A DNA stretch of 64,000 bases from FEN-1279 sp964400285 (GTDB lineage Bacteria > Bacteroidota > Ignavibacteria > Tepidaquicellales > Tepidaquicellaceae), in NCBI GenBank assembly GCA_964400285.1, contig CAYNTK010000005.1, forward strand, positions 184,932 through 248,931. The letters run 5' to 3'. The translations under genes were made by a program, and so were the position numbers. Below the pieces are notes generated by a model. That model ran no database searches and was not told the origin of the DNA. It saw only the letters and a list, made by a program, of their open reading frames with translations. Each line of letters starts with the position of its first letter. Position 1 is the stretch's first letter. Positions 62,282 through 64,000 of this stretch are shown here, piece by piece.

Positions 62282-63127
62282 TTAATATCTCTTTATCATA
62301 AAATCCTTATAATGTCCATTGCTAAATTCTTCGCAGGATTCTATCATAGCATATGCATTATGATTGTGTATGCTTTCGAAGTTTTCAGCTTCTACAGAAA
62401 ACCAAATGACATTTTTTATTTTTTTTAGTTCAAGGACTATATTTCGTACTAAATCTTCAACAAAAACAGGGTTTTCGTATGCTCTTTCGGTTACAAATTT
62501 TTCGTCTTCTCTTTTTAAAAGAGTATAAAGTTCCGAACTCGCACTACTTTCTACTATAGAGATAACATCTTCAATCCACAACATATCTGTAAATCTTAAA
62601 GCTACTGTAACTTCTCCCCTCTGATTGTGAGCTCCATATTTCGATAAATTTTTTGAACAGGGACAAAGAGTAGTAACTGGAATAATTACAGTCATTATGA
62701 AATCTCTTTTTTTGTTTTCCATTAGCGCGTGGAATTTCACCCTGTAATCAATTAATGATGATTTTTTAGAAACAGGGGCTTTCTTTTCTCTAAAATAAGG
62801 AAATTCCATTTCTAAATGTGCCACAGTTGCGTGTAGTTTTTTCTGCATTTCTTCGAGAATGTTATAAATCGAATCGATGTGTATTTCTTGTTTGTTTTGT
62901 AAAATTTCTACAAATCTGCTCATATGAGTTCCTTTAAAATGCATAGGTAAATCTACAGTCATTGAAATATTAGCAATTGTGTGCTGGATTTCTTTTTCTT
63001 TATCTTTTAATGCGATTGGATATTTTAAATTTTTTATTCCAACTTTATTTATAGGTATTTCCCTTATATCAATTTGGTTTTGAGTGTCAGGTAAATTTAC
63101 ACTCTTTTTTTTATTATTGTTTTTCAT
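62282..63127 (-). CDS. folE2: GTP cyclohydrolase FolE2
   Basis: FolE2 (type IB) turns GTP into dihydroneopterin triphosphate, the first step of folate and queuosine synthesis, and can use metals other than zinc. 'DIREIPINKVGIKNLKYPI' (about 21-39), 'TTLCPCSKNLSKYGAHNQRGEV' (in part, with the catalytic Cys) and 'VEAENFESIHNHNAYA' (with the metal His, about 247-262) are the family marks. The 281 residues are normal. It follows the Nudix gene by 12 bases. Confidence 0.95.
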   Translation of the reverse strand: MKNNNKKKSVNLPDTQNQIDIREIPINKVGIKNLKYPIALKDKEKEIQHTIANISMTVDLPMHFKGTHMSRFVEILQNKQEIHIDSIYNILEEMQKKLHATVAHLEMEFPYFREKKAPVSKKSSLIDYRVKFHALMENKKRDFIMTVIIPVTTLCPCSKNLSKYGAHNQRGEVTVALRFTDMLWIEDVISIVESSASSELYTLLKREDEKFVTERAYENPVFVEDLVRNIVLELKKIKNVIWFSVEAENFESIHNHNAYAMIESCEEFSNGHYKDFMIKRY

Positions 63128-63139
63128 ATTTATTGAATT

Positions 63140-63613
63140 TTAATCCTGCTCTATAATGCATTTATAAGGTTCAGATGAGCAATCTATATATATGCTGAAC
63201 AGGTTGGATTTTTTATCTAAAACAAAATTCCAGATAAAAAGTTTATCGGTGTCAGGAATGTTTGTATATTTAATCTTTTTGGAATTAACAAATTTGAAAA
63301 TTCCTTCGTTTGAATTTTCAGGTAATTCGTTAACTTGTTTTAAATATTCAAAACAAAAAATCATAATATCACCGACATTAGGATATTCTTTTTCTGTTAC
63401 TATACCAAGTAATTTCCAGTCATTTGGATGTGTTTTTAATCTACATTCTTCGAATGCCTCACGAACTGCGCACGCTACAGGTGATTCTACTTCTTCGAGA
63501 TTAAGCTTTCCTCCGGGTGGAGAAAAAAAACCCTTATTCGGCTCTTTTGCTCTTTCAAGTAGTAAAAAATCTCCATCAGAATTTTTAATATATAATAGGG
63601 TTGCAAATTTCAC
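63140..63613 (-). CDS. Nudix hydrolase
   Basis: The 157-residue protein is a pyrophosphatase of the MutT/Nudix type. The Nudix box reads 'GGKLNLEEVESPVACAVREAFEE', of which the 'REAFEE' end matches well, but two residues are added between the Gly and the first Glu and the usual Gly after EE is replaced by Arg ('EECRL'). The substrate is unknown. Its place next to folE2 suggests a dihydroneopterin triphosphate pyrophosphatase in folate synthesis, which is inference. Confidence 0.82.
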   Translation of the reverse strand: MKFATLLYIKNSDGDFLLLERAKEPNKGFFSPPGGKLNLEEVESPVACAVREAFEECRLKTHPNDWKLLGIVTEKEYPNVGDIMIFCFEYLKQVNELPENSNEGIFKFVNSKKIKYTNIPDTDKLFIWNFVLDKKSNLFSIYIDCSSEPYKCIIEQD

Positions 63614-63686
63614 TTTTCAAGAAAAGTATTTTTTAATAAATGGGAGGTGAAATAATTAAATTTACCTCCTTGTAGGAAAAACAATA

Positions 63687-63863
63687 TTATTTTGCTTCCC
63701 TGTGTAAAATGTGCTTTCTTGTAAATTTGCAATATTTCTTCACTTCAAGGCGTTCTTTTGTATTATTTCTGTTTTTTTGTGATGTATAGACAGACTTACC
63801 TTTATGAGGACCTTCCACACTTACGAGTTTAATATTGATTCTTGCACCTTCTTTTTTAGCCAT
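63687..63863 (-). CDS. rpmG: 50S ribosomal protein L33
   Basis: A 58-residue reading frame begins 'MAKKEGARINIKLVSVEG', continues 'YTSQKNRNNTKERLEVKKYC' (in part) and ends 'TRKHILHREAK'. This is bL33, the small protein at the E site of the large subunit. It has just one Cys, where zinc-binding forms have four, so it is the zinc-free (C-minus) form. In many bacteria that form is made alongside a zinc form. It is first in the minus-strand run with the Nudix and folE2 genes. No tRNA or secE gene is visible to its right before the edge. Confidence 0.93.
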   Translation of the reverse strand: MAKKEGARINIKLVSVEGPHKGKSVYTSQKNRNNTKERLEVKKYCKFTRKHILHREAK

Positions 63864-64000
63864 TTTTTGCTATATTAATTTTAATAATCAATAAATATAC
63901 CAAAAATCTAATAAAAAATTTATGTATTTTTTAATTCCAATATTTTAAGATAGCGTTCCATTTAGTGTGTAAATTTCAAATTGCTATTTGTTGGAACAGA

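Noticed and set aside
63643..63669. Terminator between bL33 and the Nudix gene
   Set aside because: 'ggaggt' and 'acctcc' pair weakly, but there is no T run in reading direction and the genes appear to be co-transcribed.

Overview
The window is AT-rich bacterial chromosome from an uncultured-looking, Gram-negative, probably anaerobic member of the Bacteroidota/Chlorobiota supergroup, most like the Ignavibacteria or Kapabacteria. The reasons are: a secreted metalloprotease with a C-terminal type IX secretion sorting domain of the 'QNYPNPFNP' kind; many outer-membrane barrels and lipoproteins; LpxH for lipid A; a glycyl radical enzyme with its activase; few Shine-Dalgarno sites; and promoters with a TAnnTTTG -10 box. 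I see no rRNA, tRNA, CRISPR array, phage or intact insertion sequence.

Layout. 1-9 kb: the end of an outer-membrane barrel, then rpiB-glyA-tatC-polyprenyl synthase, a broken four-helix-bundle gene between inverted repeats, a TrmH-type methyltransferase, a DinG/XPD-like helicase and RsmB. 9-16 kb (minus strand): an envelope cluster with a coiled-coil lipoprotein, two paralogous LysM proteins, PhoH, a four-helix membrane protein with a long coiled-coil tail, a single-pass GldM-like protein and an outer-membrane barrel. The last group looks like a divergent GldL/GldM (or MotA/TolQ-type) motor and is the best candidate here for an undescribed system. 16-24 kb: guaA, a BadF-type sugar kinase, small membrane proteins, prfA and a TPR protein, then about 0.9 kb of hairpin-rich non-coding DNA. 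24.5-28.1 kb: a glycyl radical enzyme of unassigned substrate and its radical SAM activase. 28.2-33.1 kb: a decayed ABC six-TM gene with three in-frame stops, then small secreted proteins, a T9SS metalloprotease and a VWA lipoprotein.

33-49 kb: mostly housekeeping (glyS, asnS, secG, fbp, radA, the TsaC/Sua5 gene), a frameshifted short-chain dehydrogenase, an AlkD-like protein, a GDP-fucose synthase, an aldehyde dehydrogenase, a second broken four-helix-bundle gene between inverted repeats, and an ABC exporter pair. 49.3-58 kb: four collinear genes (beta-propeller, VWA plus TM, a 1192-residue outer-membrane barrel, and an AT-hook plus TM protein with a duplicated domain) that form an uncharacterised envelope locus. 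58-64 kb (minus strand): ndk, PBP1A, lpxH, a DsbD-alpha-like protein, folE2, a Nudix protein and bL33.

Three themes recur. First, four genes are broken while the rest of the reading is preserved: five single-codon nonsense changes in three genes and one 1-base deletion in a fourth. Second, purine-rich inverted repeats flank or sit next to the decayed genes. Third, terminator-like hairpins overlap coding ends: the rsmB stop, the phoH start and early codons of the DUF2752 gene.
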